Below, one piece after another: positions 1 to 10,288 of a DNA stretch of 64,000 bases. Numbering within the stretch: position 1 is the stretch's first letter; the number at the start of each line of letters is the position of its first letter. This DNA is from Acidobacteriota bacterium (lineage in GTDB: Bacteria > Acidobacteriota > UBA6911). The stretch lies in assembly GCA_012729555.1 (NCBI GenBank), contig JAAYCX010000081.1:29687-93686 (forward strand). The letters are read 5' to 3'. The notes under the pieces were generated by a model. That model searched no databases and was not told the origin of the DNA. It saw only the letters and a program-made list of their open reading frames with translations. The position numbers and the translations under genes were made by a program.

Positions 1-1
1 G

Positions 2-343
2 GAGCTCTGGCGCCTCGGGGACCCCGCCTGGCAGACGACGGTGTTCACCGTCCTGGTGCTGACCCAGCTGGTCGTGGCGCTGGAGGCGAGGTCGGAGGAG
101 GAGTCGCTGCTGCGGATGGGGCCGTGGGGAAACCGGGCCATGGTCGGCGCCGTCCTGATGACCGTGCTCCTGCAGGCGGCCGTCATCTATACGCCGGCGG
201 GGAACCGGATTTTCGCCACCGTTCCCATGCCGCCGGCCGACCTGGCGGTCGCGGCGGCGACCTCCCTGCTGACCCTCCTCTTCATCGAGGCCTGGAAACT
301 CGGGCTGCGCCGGCGCAGAATGAGGGCGGGCGGGATGGGATGA
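2..343 (+). CDS. P-type cation-transporting ATPase, C-terminal fragment
   Basis: Only the last 113 codons are inside the window; the reading frame runs in from the left edge. The fragment holds three hydrophobic stretches and the pattern of the C-terminal membrane domain of Ca2+/cation P-type ATPases (a conserved short NR before a membrane helix, then a Y-P-like loop and a PMPPADL segment before the last helix), ending in a basic cytoplasmic tail with RRRRM. The catalytic and ATP-binding domains lie outside, so the transported ion cannot be judged. It would act in the inner membrane as an ion pump. The family call is from general resemblance of the C-terminal domain, not from a catalytic motif. 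Confidence 0.7.
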   Translation, partial: ELWRLGDPAWQTTVFTVLVLTQLVVALEARSEEESLLRMGPWGNRAMVGAVLMTVLLQAAVIYTPAGNRIFATVPMPPADLAVAAATSLLTLLFIEAWKLGLRRRRMRAGGMG

Positions 344-411
344 AAGTTTCTTTCGTGATACACTGAAGGCATGCGGCGCCTGGCAATCGGGCGGAGGACA
401 AGGAGGCATCT

Positions 412-1203
412 ATGGCGGAGTTCCCCAAGCACCTGTACCTGATTCTGTTTCCCAACGAGGCCCTGGTGGCGTCCCAGCTCACCCCCGAGGAATTCGGCAA
501 GCACTACTCGGTCGGCAGCCCCAGGCATTTCAGCGGCAAGGTGATCTTCGCCGAGGTGGACAGCGACTACCGCAACGACTACTTCCGGATCGACGACTAC
601 CTGAGGATCACCGAGTCGGGGATCCCGGGGAGGCCGAAACGCTCCAAGTTCGTCAAGTCCTACCGGGTGCTGGAGCACGTCGATTTTCCGGCGCTGGGCA
701 AGCTTTACCTGGTGACGACCGACGGCGCCGTGCTCGGGCTCGAGCGTTCGCCGGAACCGGAGGCCGCAGGCGACAGGAACCGCATCCGGCTCTACCAGGA
801 GATCTGTCCCCTGCGCCTCCTGGTCGCCTCCTGCCTCGATCCGCGCCGGTTCGGCCATTACATCACCGAGGAGACCTGGTCGAAGGGGGCGCCCAGGATC
901 TTTTTCACCGAGTACGACCTCAACGTGGAGGAGTTCGTCGCGAGCAACGAGATCTACGGTTACAACATGGGGCCGCTCCCGAACGTCAACCCCACCAACC
1001 TGCCGACGGCGGTCAAGGAACTCCAGGAAGACCCGCGCAAGAAGACCAAGACCGTCAACCTGAACCCCAATCTCGATTTCGTCAGCTACAAATCGATCAA
1101 GCACGGGTTCTGGCTCGCCTCGGGGGCGGAAACGGTGTTCTACCGGATGCCGGGCATGGACGAACTGCACCGGGACCACTACGCCTGGTGGCGCCGCATC
1201 TGA
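412..1203 (+). CDS. Conserved hypothetical protein, 263 aa
   Basis: I do not recognise this protein. It starts at an ATG with a good ribosome binding site (AAGGAGG, seven bases upstream) and ends just before a convergent gene. It has no signal peptide or membrane segment and looks cytoplasmic and globular, rich in Tyr, Phe and Arg, with a mixed charge pattern. The region between residues 150 and 215 has an alternating hydrophobic/charged pattern typical of a beta-rich fold. A TGATACACT extended -10-like sequence at about 356-364 could be its promoter. It stands alone between an ATPase gene and the opposing hopanoid-type genes, so context gives no function. Confidence 0.75.
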   Translation: MAEFPKHLYLILFPNEALVASQLTPEEFGKHYSVGSPRHFSGKVIFAEVDSDYRNDYFRIDDYLRITESGIPGRPKRSKFVKSYRVLEHVDFPALGKLYLVTTDGAVLGLERSPEPEAAGDRNRIRLYQEICPLRLLVASCLDPRRFGHYITEETWSKGAPRIFFTEYDLNVEEFVASNEIYGYNMGPLPNVNPTNLPTAVKELQEDPRKKTKTVNLNPNLDFVSYKSIKHGFWLASGAETVFYRMPGMDELHRDHYAWWRRI

Positions 1204-1249
1204 CGGACGCGCCGGCCGGCGCGCCTCGCACGCGGCCGGCCGGGCCCGG

Positions 1250-2365
1250 TCACCCGACGACCTGCTCGAGCGCGGCGAGCACGCGCACGGCATCCTCCTC
1301 CGCCATCCCCGAGAAGATCGGGAGGCAGATGTGGCGGGAACAGAGGTCTTCCGAGACGGGCAGCGGACCCCGGGCGTACCGGGTGAATACGGGCTGCAGG
1401 TGCAGGGGCGCCTCGTAGACCTCTCCCGCCAGGGAGACGGCGTAACGCTCCCGCAGCACCCTTTTCAGTTCCCTCCGGTCGGTCGCGCGTCTGAGGACCG
1501 CGATGTACTTGTAGTAGTTGCAGGTCCCGCCGGCCGGAACCGGGAGGGGCGCCAGGTTTTTGAACGCCCGCAGCCCCCGGTCGTACAGGGCGGCGATCGC
1601 CTGCCGGTCGGCGATCATGGCGGGAAGGCGCTCGAGGTGTTTGAGCCCGATGATGGCGTGGGGCTCCGAGAGGCGCCAGTTGTGCCCCATGCGCACGTGG
1701 GCGTTCTCCGTAAAACTCTTTTTCCCCTGGTCCCGGTAGATGCGGGCTTCCTCCGCGAGCCTTTCGTCGCCGGTCACGATCATTCCCCCTTCGGCCGAGG
1801 TCATGACCTTGGTGGGGTAGAAGCTGAAGGTCGCGCCGAGCCCGAAGCCCCCCGCGCCGGTGGATCCATGGGAAGAGCCGTGGGCGTGCGCGGCGTCCTC
1901 CACCAGGAAGAGCCCCTTCTCCCGGGCCAGGGAGACCAGATCGGGCATGCGGGGGGAAACGACGCCGCCGATGTGGACGGTCACGATCCCCGCGACCCCG
2001 GGTTCCAGCAGCGGCTTCACCGTTTCCGGGCCGAGGGCGAACGTTTCCGGGTCCATGTCGGCGAAGACGGGGATCCCCCCCGCGTGCACCACCGCCGCGG
2101 CCGTGGCGAAGAAGGTGTTGGAGGGGACGATGACCTTCTTCCCCTCGACGCCGATGGTGCGGAAGAGGATCTCGAGCGCGCTCGTGCCGCTGCTCACGGC
2201 GATGGCGTGACGGATTCCGCAGAATTCGGAGAACGCCTTCTCGAATTGCGAACCATATTTTCCCAGGGTCAGCTGGCCGCTGGCCAGCACCTCCTGGATC
2301 CTGTCGGCGATCCATGCCCTGTCCTCGGGGAGGAACTGGATTCTGGCTGCGGGTACCGGGTTCAT
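1250..2365 (-). CDS. DegT/DnrJ/EryC1/StrS-family PLP-dependent aminotransferase
   Basis: A 371-residue sugar aminotransferase-type enzyme. It shows the early SSGTSALE segment that contacts PLP phosphate, the EDAAHAHG segment with the PLP-ring Asp, and FSFYPTKVMTSAEGG, whose Lys should form the Schiff base. Such enzymes transfer an amino group from glutamate or glutamine to a keto-sugar nucleotide. The start at 2365 overlaps the stop of the upstream hpnK-like gene by four bases (ATGA), which argues for translational coupling; the frame stays open much further upstream only because of the high GC content. Coupling to hpnI/hpnK suggests a role in making an amino-sugar headgroup, but the substrate is not determined. 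Confidence 0.9.
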   Translation of the reverse strand: MNPVPAARIQFLPEDRAWIADRIQEVLASGQLTLGKYGSQFEKAFSEFCGIRHAIAVSSGTSALEILFRTIGVEGKKVIVPSNTFFATAAAVVHAGGIPVFADMDPETFALGPETVKPLLEPGVAGIVTVHIGGVVSPRMPDLVSLAREKGLFLVEDAAHAHGSSHGSTGAGGFGLGATFSFYPTKVMTSAEGGMIVTGDERLAEEARIYRDQGKKSFTENAHVRMGHNWRLSEPHAIIGLKHLERLPAMIADRQAIAALYDRGLRAFKNLAPLPVPAGGTCNYYKYIAVLRRATDRRELKRVLRERYAVSLAGEVYEAPLHLQPVFTRYARGPLPVSEDLCSRHICLPIFSGMAEEDAVRVLAALEQVVG

Positions 2366-3261
2366 GGTCTTCCTTTCTTGAGTGGGGGTTGCGGCTTCAG
2401 AGCCGGTGACGGCAGATCGCCGAAGGCGATCGGCCGGATGCGTCTTTCCTGCAGCGCCCTCCTCAGGCGCGGGCCGGTGAGGGCCCGGAATTCCTCCTCG
2501 TGCCGGTAATCGGGCATGGGGCCGTCGATTTCCGGGGCCCGCCCCGTGGCCGGGTGGAAACAGAACTCCGTGACCCCCGGCGGAAGCTCGGAGAGGAGGC
2601 GCAGGACGAGGTCCTCCGTCATGGCGCCGCTGTCGGTCATCCCGAACAGGGCGTCGTTGTGCCTCATCCCGGCCCGGCGCAGCCGGTGCCGCATCAGGCG
2701 GGTCCAGGGGGAGAGGAAGGCGCGGGACGCGGTCCGCGCCCCCAGCCTCCGCCGTGCGGCCCTCCAGGATCGGAGCGGCGGTTCCGCGGGGAGGCGCACG
2801 GAGTGCAACCCGTATTCCCTTCCCGTTTTCAGCATCAGCCCCAGGATCGTCGGGTGAAGATGCATATGGTTGTGCGCGTCGGCGTGGTCGAGGTCCAGCC
2901 CCGTCGCGCCGAACGCCTCGAACTGGGCCCGGATCTCCATCTCCAGCTGCCTGCGGACCCGGGGCAGGAAGAAGAAGCGGAACCCGCTCTGCGCGAGGTG
3001 CGTGGAAAAACGGCCGCCGGCGTCGACGAGGTCGGGCACCCTTTCGGGCGGCAGCACCGGGCGCCCCTCGACCAGGGTGAGATGGAGCCCCACGCGGAGG
3101 GTGGGGGCGCGCCGCGCGCGCTCCACGGCGTCCCCGGAAAAGGGGGCGCCCACCATGAGGCTGGCCGAGGTGAGAACCCCCTCGTCGTGGGCCCTGGCGA
3201 TCGCCTCGTTCACAGGCAGGGCCAGCCCGAAATCGTCCCCCGTGATAATGATGTTTTTCAC
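2362..3261 (-). CDS. hpnK: YdjC/ChbG-fold deacetylase, HpnK type
   Basis: A 299-residue carbohydrate deacetylase of the YdjC (ChbG/HpnK) family. The metal site is visible as the N-terminal GDDFG (Asp9-Asp10), His60 in GLHLTL and the His-rich segment HADAHNHMHLHP (residues 126-137). HpnK removes the acetyl group from N-acetylglucosaminyl-bacteriohopanetetrol made by HpnI. The start is a GTG behind a GGGGGACAC ribosome binding site. It follows hpnI by 39 bases and overlaps the downstream aminotransferase by four bases, so the three genes look like one operon. No radical-SAM HpnJ gene is present here, so the pathway would stop at a glucosamine headgroup or use the aminotransferase instead. Confidence 0.85.
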   Translation of the reverse strand: MKNIIITGDDFGLALPVNEAIARAHDEGVLTSASLMVGAPFSGDAVERARRAPTLRVGLHLTLVEGRPVLPPERVPDLVDAGGRFSTHLAQSGFRFFFLPRVRRQLEMEIRAQFEAFGATGLDLDHADAHNHMHLHPTILGLMLKTGREYGLHSVRLPAEPPLRSWRAARRRLGARTASRAFLSPWTRLMRHRLRRAGMRHNDALFGMTDSGAMTEDLVLRLLSELPPGVTEFCFHPATGRAPEIDGPMPDYRHEEEFRALTGPRLRRALQERRIRPIAFGDLPSPALKPQPPLKKGRP

Positions 3262-3300
3262 CGTGTCCCCCGTGCCGCCCGAAGCTCGTGCGGCGGGCCG

Positions 3301-4500
3301 TCAGTGGGCCGTTCGCAGCCTGTCCTTCGTCATTGGGTCCCGGGCCACCAGGCGTCCGTCCCGGGTGAGAATGAAGCGGGCGCCGCGCCATGTCGTCGTG
3401 CGCTTGGTGAAGGCCAGCATCCAGGTGACCAGGGAGGAGAGGTCGCGCGGCAGGAGCAGGCCGAGGCTGCGCACCCCCTCCCGGTCGCCGAGCCCCGGGC
3501 CGAGGATCACGGCGGCCGAAACCAGCCGCAGCGCCGCGGCGCCCGCGAACACCCACCATCCCAGGGGGTCGCCCGGGCGCGCCAGGGCGAACAGGAGGGC
3601 GAAGGGGACCGAACGCACCAGCGCCGTGGCGAAGAACGCGTAGGGGCGCGCGGCCCGCGTGTTCTGGTCCCAGTAGACCTGGTGGCTCCACCAGTGGGAG
3701 GGGCTCTTGAGGTCGACGACGGTGTCGACGAAATAGGGTACGATGGCGACTTCCTTTCCCAGCCCCCAGATGCGGCGGCCCATTTCGTAGTCTTCCACGA
3801 GGTAGTCGGAGAGGGCCTCCAGGCCCCCGATCCGCTCCAGGGTGGAGCGGTGGAGGGCGGCGGACGCCCCGAGGCAGAACCGGGAGGCGCCGCTGACGTG
3901 GGCGAACAGGACGTTGGCCATGAAGTCGGCGTTCAGCGTCAGCAGTTCCATCCGCTCGTACCAGGAGGCGGCGCCCGCGGCCTTGTAGAGGGTGCAGACG
4001 CACCCGACCTCCGGGTCGCCGAGCGGAGCGACGATGGTCTTCAGGTAGTCGGGCTCGAGGCGGACGTCGCTGTCGCTGATCACCAGCACGTCATGACGGG
4101 CGTGCCGGAGTCCCCCCATCATGTTGTTGATTTTGCCGTTGGTGCCGTGGCGGACGTTCTCCACGGCGACGGTGACGCGGCCGGGGCCGAACTCCCGCTG
4201 GATTTCGTACAGGAGCGGGAGGGCGGGGTCGTCGCCGTCCTGGACCGAGAACACGACCTCATACTCCGGGTAATCCTGCAGGCAGGCGCTCCGCAGGTTC
4301 CGCCGCTGGTCCTTTTCCAGGCCGTGGACCGGCTTCAGGATCGTGACGGGGGGCCAGGACGCGGGAGGGGGGGCGGGCCGGGAGCCCGCCCGCGCGCGGA
4401 AGCGCAGGACGGCCAGGATGCAGAGAACCGCGTAAACGGAGCCGCCGACCGCCGGGATCAGCAACAGCCACTGGAGGCCGTGCCACGCAATAGTCGCCAT
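3301..4500 (-). CDS. hpnI: HpnI-like membrane glycosyltransferase (GT21 type)
   Basis: A 399-residue family-2-fold glycosyltransferase with an N-terminal membrane helix (about residues 8-32) and two or three C-terminal helices. The nucleotide-sugar metal motif is ISDSDVRLEP (residues 141-150), followed by a LVEDYEMGRRI segment and HQVYWDQNTR in place of the ceramide-glucosyltransferase QxxRW motif; this last form is typical of hopanoid HpnI. The enzyme would attach N-acetylglucosamine to bacteriohopanetetrol at the inner membrane. It is first in a minus-strand run with hpnK and an aminotransferase. A related ceramide-type glucosyltransferase is the main alternative, but the pairing with a YdjC deacetylase favours HpnI. 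Confidence 0.85.
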   Translation of the reverse strand: MATIAWHGLQWLLLIPAVGGSVYAVLCILAVLRFRARAGSRPAPPPASWPPVTILKPVHGLEKDQRRNLRSACLQDYPEYEVVFSVQDGDDPALPLLYEIQREFGPGRVTVAVENVRHGTNGKINNMMGGLRHARHDVLVISDSDVRLEPDYLKTIVAPLGDPEVGCVCTLYKAAGAASWYERMELLTLNADFMANVLFAHVSGASRFCLGASAALHRSTLERIGGLEALSDYLVEDYEMGRRIWGLGKEVAIVPYFVDTVVDLKSPSHWWSHQVYWDQNTRAARPYAFFATALVRSVPFALLFALARPGDPLGWWVFAGAAALRLVSAAVILGPGLGDREGVRSLGLLLPRDLSSLVTWMLAFTKRTTTWRGARFILTRDGRLVARDPMTKDRLRTAH

Positions 4501-4537
4501 CTTCAGACTGCCTCCCCGGGGAACCCGGGCGCCGGGT

Positions 4538-5683
4538 TCAGGGCCGGATGCGGCACCGGAAACCGATCCCGGAGAAGATCCCGGCCAGGCCCGCGTGCTC
4601 GCTGCCCAGTTCCACGACGGTGCGGGAGAATTGGGGCCTCAATGTACGTTCCGTGCGCAGCCGCTCGAAACCCCGGGCGGCCTCCTCCGGGGAAGCGGCC
4701 GCAAGCGCCCGGAGGCCGGCGTCCTCGCGCCCGAGGTCGAGAATGCGGGCGAGCACGCCCGATATCGCTTCCCCCCCCCGCGTCCCCCCGGCGGGCCGGA
4801 CGAGTCCCGGTTCCGGGTACAAAGTATCATTCTTCACCCGATTCCGGTAACCGAAAAACCGGGCGCATTCCGCCGCGATCATCGCGGTGGCGTTGATCTT
4901 CCCCTCCAGCGAGCTCCCGGCGATGTGCGGGGTCCCGATCTCCGCCGTCTCCAGGAGGTCGTAGTCGATCCGGGGTTCCCCCTCCCACACGTCGAGGACG
5001 GCGCCGGAGAGGGAGTTCGCCCGGAGGGCCGATTCCAGGCTCTCCCCGTCGACCACGCCGCCGCGGGAGGTGTTGATCACGACCTGGTGCGGGGAGAGGC
5101 GCCCGAGAAGCTCCCGGCCGACCATGTGCCGCGTCGGGAAGGGCCCGCCGGAGACCAGGGGGACATGAAAGGTCAGGATGTCGGCCGAAAGCACCTGGTC
5201 CAGCGGCCTGTAGCGGGCGTCCCCCGTCAGGAGGGCGAGCGGCGGGTCGCACAGGAGAACCTCCATCCCGAGGGCGCACGCCCTGCGGGCGACGCGCGAA
5301 CCGACGTGGCCGACGCCGATGACGGCCAGGGACCTGTCGCCGAGGTCCCACCCGCGGCGCGCCGCCACGGCATGAAGGGCCGCCAGGACATAGTCGGACA
5401 CCGCCTCGGCGTTGCAGCCGGCCGCGTAGCAGAAGTGGATCCCCCTGCCGCCGAGGTACCCGGAGTCGACGTGGTCCATCCCGGCGCTGGCCGCACCGAC
5501 GAAGCGCACGGTGCTCCCTTCCAGGAGGGAGGCGTCGACCGGGGTGACGGTACGTACGATCAGGGCGTCTGCGCCGCGGATCTCCCCGGGCGTCACGCAC
5601 CGTCCCTCGAAAGGCCGGACCTCGCCCACGCCGGAGAAGAACTCCTGCCAGTAGGGGATCGACCGGTCCAGGGCAATGATCAT
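4538..5683 (-). CDS. pdxB: 4-phosphoerythronate dehydrogenase
   Basis: A 381-residue D-isomer 2-hydroxyacid dehydrogenase, close to the 378 residues of E. coli PdxB. Visible are the GVGHVGSRVARRA dinucleotide-binding loop, the catalytic Arg in NTSRGGVVDGESL, Glu in VWEGEPRID and His in IGTPHIAGSSLEGK. The early AASAGMDHVD segment and the C-terminal dimerisation domain after residue 280 are both PdxB features. It oxidises 4-phosphoerythronate in the DXP-dependent pyridoxal phosphate pathway; dxr lies 6 kb away but the first-step enzymes are not in the window. The start at MIIALDRSIPYW was chosen because homologues begin there; the frame is open upstream without meaningful sequence. Confidence 0.88.
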   Translation of the reverse strand: MIIALDRSIPYWQEFFSGVGEVRPFEGRCVTPGEIRGADALIVRTVTPVDASLLEGSTVRFVGAASAGMDHVDSGYLGGRGIHFCYAAGCNAEAVSDYVLAALHAVAARRGWDLGDRSLAVIGVGHVGSRVARRACALGMEVLLCDPPLALLTGDARYRPLDQVLSADILTFHVPLVSGGPFPTRHMVGRELLGRLSPHQVVINTSRGGVVDGESLESALRANSLSGAVLDVWEGEPRIDYDLLETAEIGTPHIAGSSLEGKINATAMIAAECARFFGYRNRVKNDTLYPEPGLVRPAGGTRGGEAISGVLARILDLGREDAGLRALAAASPEEAARGFERLRTERTLRPQFSRTVVELGSEHAGLAGIFSGIGFRCRIRP

Positions 5684-5803
5684 CGCGGCCTCTGAAAACC
5701 CGTAATTTTGAAGGGATTTCTCCCCGAATGCAAATATGTTTTGAGGTTGGGGGATCACAAACCTCCCCGCTTCCTGTATGCTCCGGTCGGACGGCGGAGG
5801 ACG

Positions 5804-6502
5804 ATGGCGACCAGCGGGATCGGAACCCTGAACGAGAGGCCGCTGCACGCGGAGCTGAAGCGGCTGCTGTGCCTCCCGGGCGACCGGGTCGAAGTCCCCG
5901 TGGACGGGTTCACCGTGGACATCGTGCGCGGCGAACTGCTGATCGAGATCCAGACCCGCAACCTCTCCGGCATCCGCCGGAAGCTCGCGGACCTCGTCGA
6001 GCGCCACCCCGTCCGGCTTCTCTACCCCCTCGTCCGGGAGAAGGTGATCGTGCGGCAGTCGGGGGGCGGCCGGCGCACCCTCGGCCGGCGCCGCAGCCCC
6101 GCGCGCGGGGCGATCGAGTCGCTGTTCGAGGAGTTCGTGAGCGTGGCGGCGCTCATGTCCCACCCCAATTTCACGCTGGAGGTCGCCCTGGTCGCGGCGG
6201 AGGAGGTGCGCCGCCGCCGCCCGGGGAGCTGCCGGGCGCGCAAGGGGTGGGGGGTTCACGAACGGCGGCTGGTCCGCGTCATCGGCCGGATGCTGTTCGA
6301 GACGCCCGCGGACATGCTGGCGCTGCTTCCGGACGAGGTGCCCGAACTGTTCACCACCCGGGAGCTGGCGGAGGCGACGGGGCAGCCGGCCTGGCTCGCC
6401 CAGAAGATGGCTTACTCCCTGCGCGTCATGGGCGCGGTCGGGGTCGAGGGGAAAAGAGGGCGCCACGTCCTCTACCGGCGCTCCCTCCCCTCCCGGCTCT
6501 GA
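5804..6502 (+). CDS. Uncharacterised protein with PD-(D/E)XK-like core and winged-helix-like tail
   Basis: A 232-residue protein of unknown function. Residues 12-75 read like a small restriction-endonuclease-like fold: a helix with Glu17, then a strand ending in Asp39, then LIEIQT with Glu48 and Gln50, i.e. a D...E-x-Q arrangement as in some nucleases. The middle is very basic (RRTLGRRRSP). The last 60 residues (FTTRELAEATGQPAWLAQKM) look like a winged-helix DNA-binding unit. The ATG at 5804 was chosen because it has a CGGAGGACG site directly upstream; an in-frame extension to 5708 lacks one. The nuclease reading is an inference from motif spacing only. Confidence 0.75.
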   Translation: MATSGIGTLNERPLHAELKRLLCLPGDRVEVPVDGFTVDIVRGELLIEIQTRNLSGIRRKLADLVERHPVRLLYPLVREKVIVRQSGGGRRTLGRRRSPARGAIESLFEEFVSVAALMSHPNFTLEVALVAAEEVRRRRPGSCRARKGWGVHERRLVRVIGRMLFETPADMLALLPDEVPELFTTRELAEATGQPAWLAQKMAYSLRVMGAVGVEGKRGRHVLYRRSLPSRL

Positions 6503-6517
6503 GAACGGGCGCCGCCG

Positions 6518-8656
<2,139 letters not shown>

Positions 8657-8727
8657 TTATATACTGGAGCCGTCATCGGGAACCACCAAATTCATTCCCC
8701 TGTCGGCGGCCGCGGGAGGACGCCAGG

Positions 8728-9324
8728 ATGATGAGCGATAACGACCACCCGGAGGAGCGCCGGCGCGCTCGCGGCGACGGCGATCCGGCCCGGGCCCTTT
8801 CCTCCCTCGAGCTCCAGAAGCAGGCCTTCCTTGCCCTCAGTTCCGAGCTGACCCGCATCCTCGGGGACCTCTCCCGGAAGGTGGCCGACGCCTCGGAACG
8901 TCTCCGGGAAACGGAACTGGAGATCACGCGGAAAAGGGGGGAGCTCGGGACGCTGCACGAAGTCGAAGCCTCGGTGGAGGCGCTCGGCCGGTTGCGGGAA
9001 GAGCAGCGCCTGGAAAGGGAGAACCTCGAACGCCTCCGGGCGGAGCAGGCCCGCGTCCGGGAGGCTGAGCAGGCGGAAGCCCGGCGCAGGTTCGAGGAGG
9101 AGCTGCAGTCGCTCCGGAAGAGGGCGATGGAAAGGCACGAGGCAGGCGAAAAGGAATTCGAGCGCCGGGAGGAGGCCCTCGCCGGGAGGGAGCGGGAGGT
9201 GGCCAGGCTCCTCGGGGAAGTGGAGATGCTGCTCGGCAGGATCGCGCTCCGGGCCAGGCCGCCCGCCGACCCGCCCCCGGGCCGTACGCGGGGGGACCGG
9301 GAGGAAAGGGGACGGGTCCAGTAA
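8728..9324 (+). CDS. Coiled-coil protein of unknown function
   Basis: A 198-residue hydrophilic protein. From about residue 25 to 170 it is a nearly continuous heptad-type coiled coil rich in Glu, Arg, Leu and Gln, and the ends are disordered and Pro/Arg rich. There is no signal peptide or membrane helix, so it is likely a cytoplasmic structural or scaffold protein. Two adjacent ATGs (8728 and 8731) are possible; a GGGAGGACGCC ribosome binding site lies just upstream. A TATACT -10-like box at 8660-8665 may drive it. I do not recognise a family. Its position next to the RsbW/STAS pair, 168 bases downstream on the same strand, may be coincidental. Confidence 0.75.
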   Translation: MMSDNDHPEERRRARGDGDPARALSSLELQKQAFLALSSELTRILGDLSRKVADASERLRETELEITRKRGELGTLHEVEASVEALGRLREEQRLERENLERLRAEQARVREAEQAEARRRFEEELQSLRKRAMERHEAGEKEFERREEALAGREREVARLLGEVEMLLGRIALRARPPADPPPGRTRGDREERGRVQ

Positions 9325-9351
9325 TTCGCTCGATCCCCCTTGAGACTTCCC

Positions 9352-9398
9352 CCGGGACGCGGTAGCTTTCTTTCTGGCCCGACCGGGACGCGATAGCT
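9352..9398. repeat. Pair of 16-bp direct repeats upstream of a promoter
   Basis: The sequence CCGGGACGCGGTAGCT at 9352-9367 recurs as CCGGGACGCGATAGCT at 9383-9398, matching at 15 of 16 positions. The copies start 31 bp apart, about three helical turns, and the second ends one base before the -35 box of the promoter at 9400-9429. That geometry is typical of tandem sites for an activator dimer. The binding protein is unknown. Confidence 0.6.
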
Positions 9399-9399
9399 C

Positions 9400-9429
9400 T
9401 TGACAGGGCGGAAGCGGGCCGATTAAGAT
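9400..9429 (+). promoter_or_regulatory. Sigma70-type promoter for the RsbW-like/STAS operon
   Basis: A perfect -35 box TTGACA (9400-9405) is followed after 18 bases by TAAGAT (9424-9429). The start codon of the kinase gene is 63 bases further on. Two direct repeats sit immediately upstream of the -35 box. Confidence 0.6.
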
Positions 9430-9492
9430 GAGGATCTGGCGCCCTTAAGGACTTTTTTTACAAGTGATTACGAGTCTTGCAGATGCCGCCCC

Positions 9493-9921
9493 ATGAAGAG
9501 AATAGCCAACGAGATCGAGGTCATCATCAACAGCGCGCTGGAAAACCTCGAACTCATCCAGACCCTCACGGACTGCATCACCGATTTTATGCGCTTCGAT
9601 GAGGATACGGCCCACTGGATCGGGATGTCGGTCCGCGAATCGGTGACCAACGCCATCCAGCACGGCAACAAGCTCGATTCCGGCAAGACCGTCGATATCT
9701 GTTTCGCGGTTGAGCCCGACAGGCTGGGTGTTACCGTCCGGGACCAGGGGCAGGGGTTTCAGGCGGACAGCATCCCCAGTCCCCTCGATGCGGACAACCT
9801 GCTCAAACCGAGCGGGCGGGGGATATTCTATATCCGCACCTTCATGGATGAGGTCGAGTTCCGGTCTCTCCCCCAGGGGGGGACCGAAGTCTACATGGTG
9901 AAAAGGATTCCTACTATCTGA
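9493..9921 (+). CDS. RsbW-like ATP-binding anti-sigma factor/serine kinase
   Basis: A 142-residue GHKL-fold protein of the RsbW/SpoIIAB class. The N box is ESVTNAIQHGN (Glu49, Asn53), the G1 box DQGQGF and the G2 region GRGIFYI. Proteins of this class bind a sigma factor and phosphorylate a STAS-domain antagonist; the gene for such an antagonist follows 11 bases downstream. A missing clear ribosome binding site makes the ATG at 9493 less certain than the frame. No cognate sigma factor gene is adjacent, so the target could be a sigma factor elsewhere or another protein. Confidence 0.88.
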   Translation: MKRIANEIEVIINSALENLELIQTLTDCITDFMRFDEDTAHWIGMSVRESVTNAIQHGNKLDSGKTVDICFAVEPDRLGVTVRDQGQGFQADSIPSPLDADNLLKPSGRGIFYIRTFMDEVEFRSLPQGGTEVYMVKRIPTI

Positions 9922-9932
9922 GGAGAGTGGAA

Positions 9933-10271
9933 ATGAAGATCGAACAACGTATGGTCAGGGACGTTCACATCCTGGACTGCAGCGGCAAGATCACGCTGGG
10001 TGAAGGCACCATGACGGTGCGCAACACGGTACGCGACATCCTGAAGGACAAGGGGAACAAGATCGTTCTCAATCTTGCGGACGTGAACTATATCGACAGT
10101 TCCGGGATCGGCGAACTGGTGAGCACCTACACGACGGTGACCAACAGCGGCGGGCAGCTCAAGCTGCTCAACCTGACCAAGAAGATCCACGAACTGCTGC
10201 AGATCACGAAGCTCCTGACGGTGTTCCAGGTGTTCGACGACGAGCGGGCGGCCATCGCCAGTTTCGAATAG
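9933..10271 (+). CDS. STAS-domain anti-sigma factor antagonist
   Basis: A 112-residue single STAS domain like SpoIIAA/RsbV. The phosphorylation site region reads YIDSSGIGEL, with the DSSG motif at residues 55-58. It should bind and be phosphorylated by the kinase encoded just upstream; release of the partner would depend on its phosphorylation state. The ATG at 9933 is preferred over a GTG at 9927 because the GAGGAG ribosome binding site near 9920-9926 would overlap the GTG. The gene converges with rseP. Confidence 0.9.
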   Translation: MKIEQRMVRDVHILDCSGKITLGEGTMTVRNTVRDILKDKGNKIVLNLADVNYIDSSGIGELVSTYTTVTNSGGQLKLLNLTKKIHELLQITKLLTVFQVFDDERAAIASFE

Positions 10272-10288
10272 GTTCGAGCGCGTCGGGA

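Noticed and set aside
1204..1249. Short GC palindromes between the hypothetical gene and the aminotransferase
   Set aside because: Symmetric GC runs are common at this base composition and there is no T-tract; not called a terminator.
1250..4003. A single 917-residue frame joining the aminotransferase with upstream sequence
   Set aside because: The upstream part has no family character and runs through hpnK in another frame. The high GC content leaves many frames open. The ATGA overlap at 2362-2365 gives a proper start.
9446..9463. CCTTAAGG followed by seven T as an intrinsic terminator
   Set aside because: The stem is only four pairs with no loop, so it would not form, although the T-run is suggestive.
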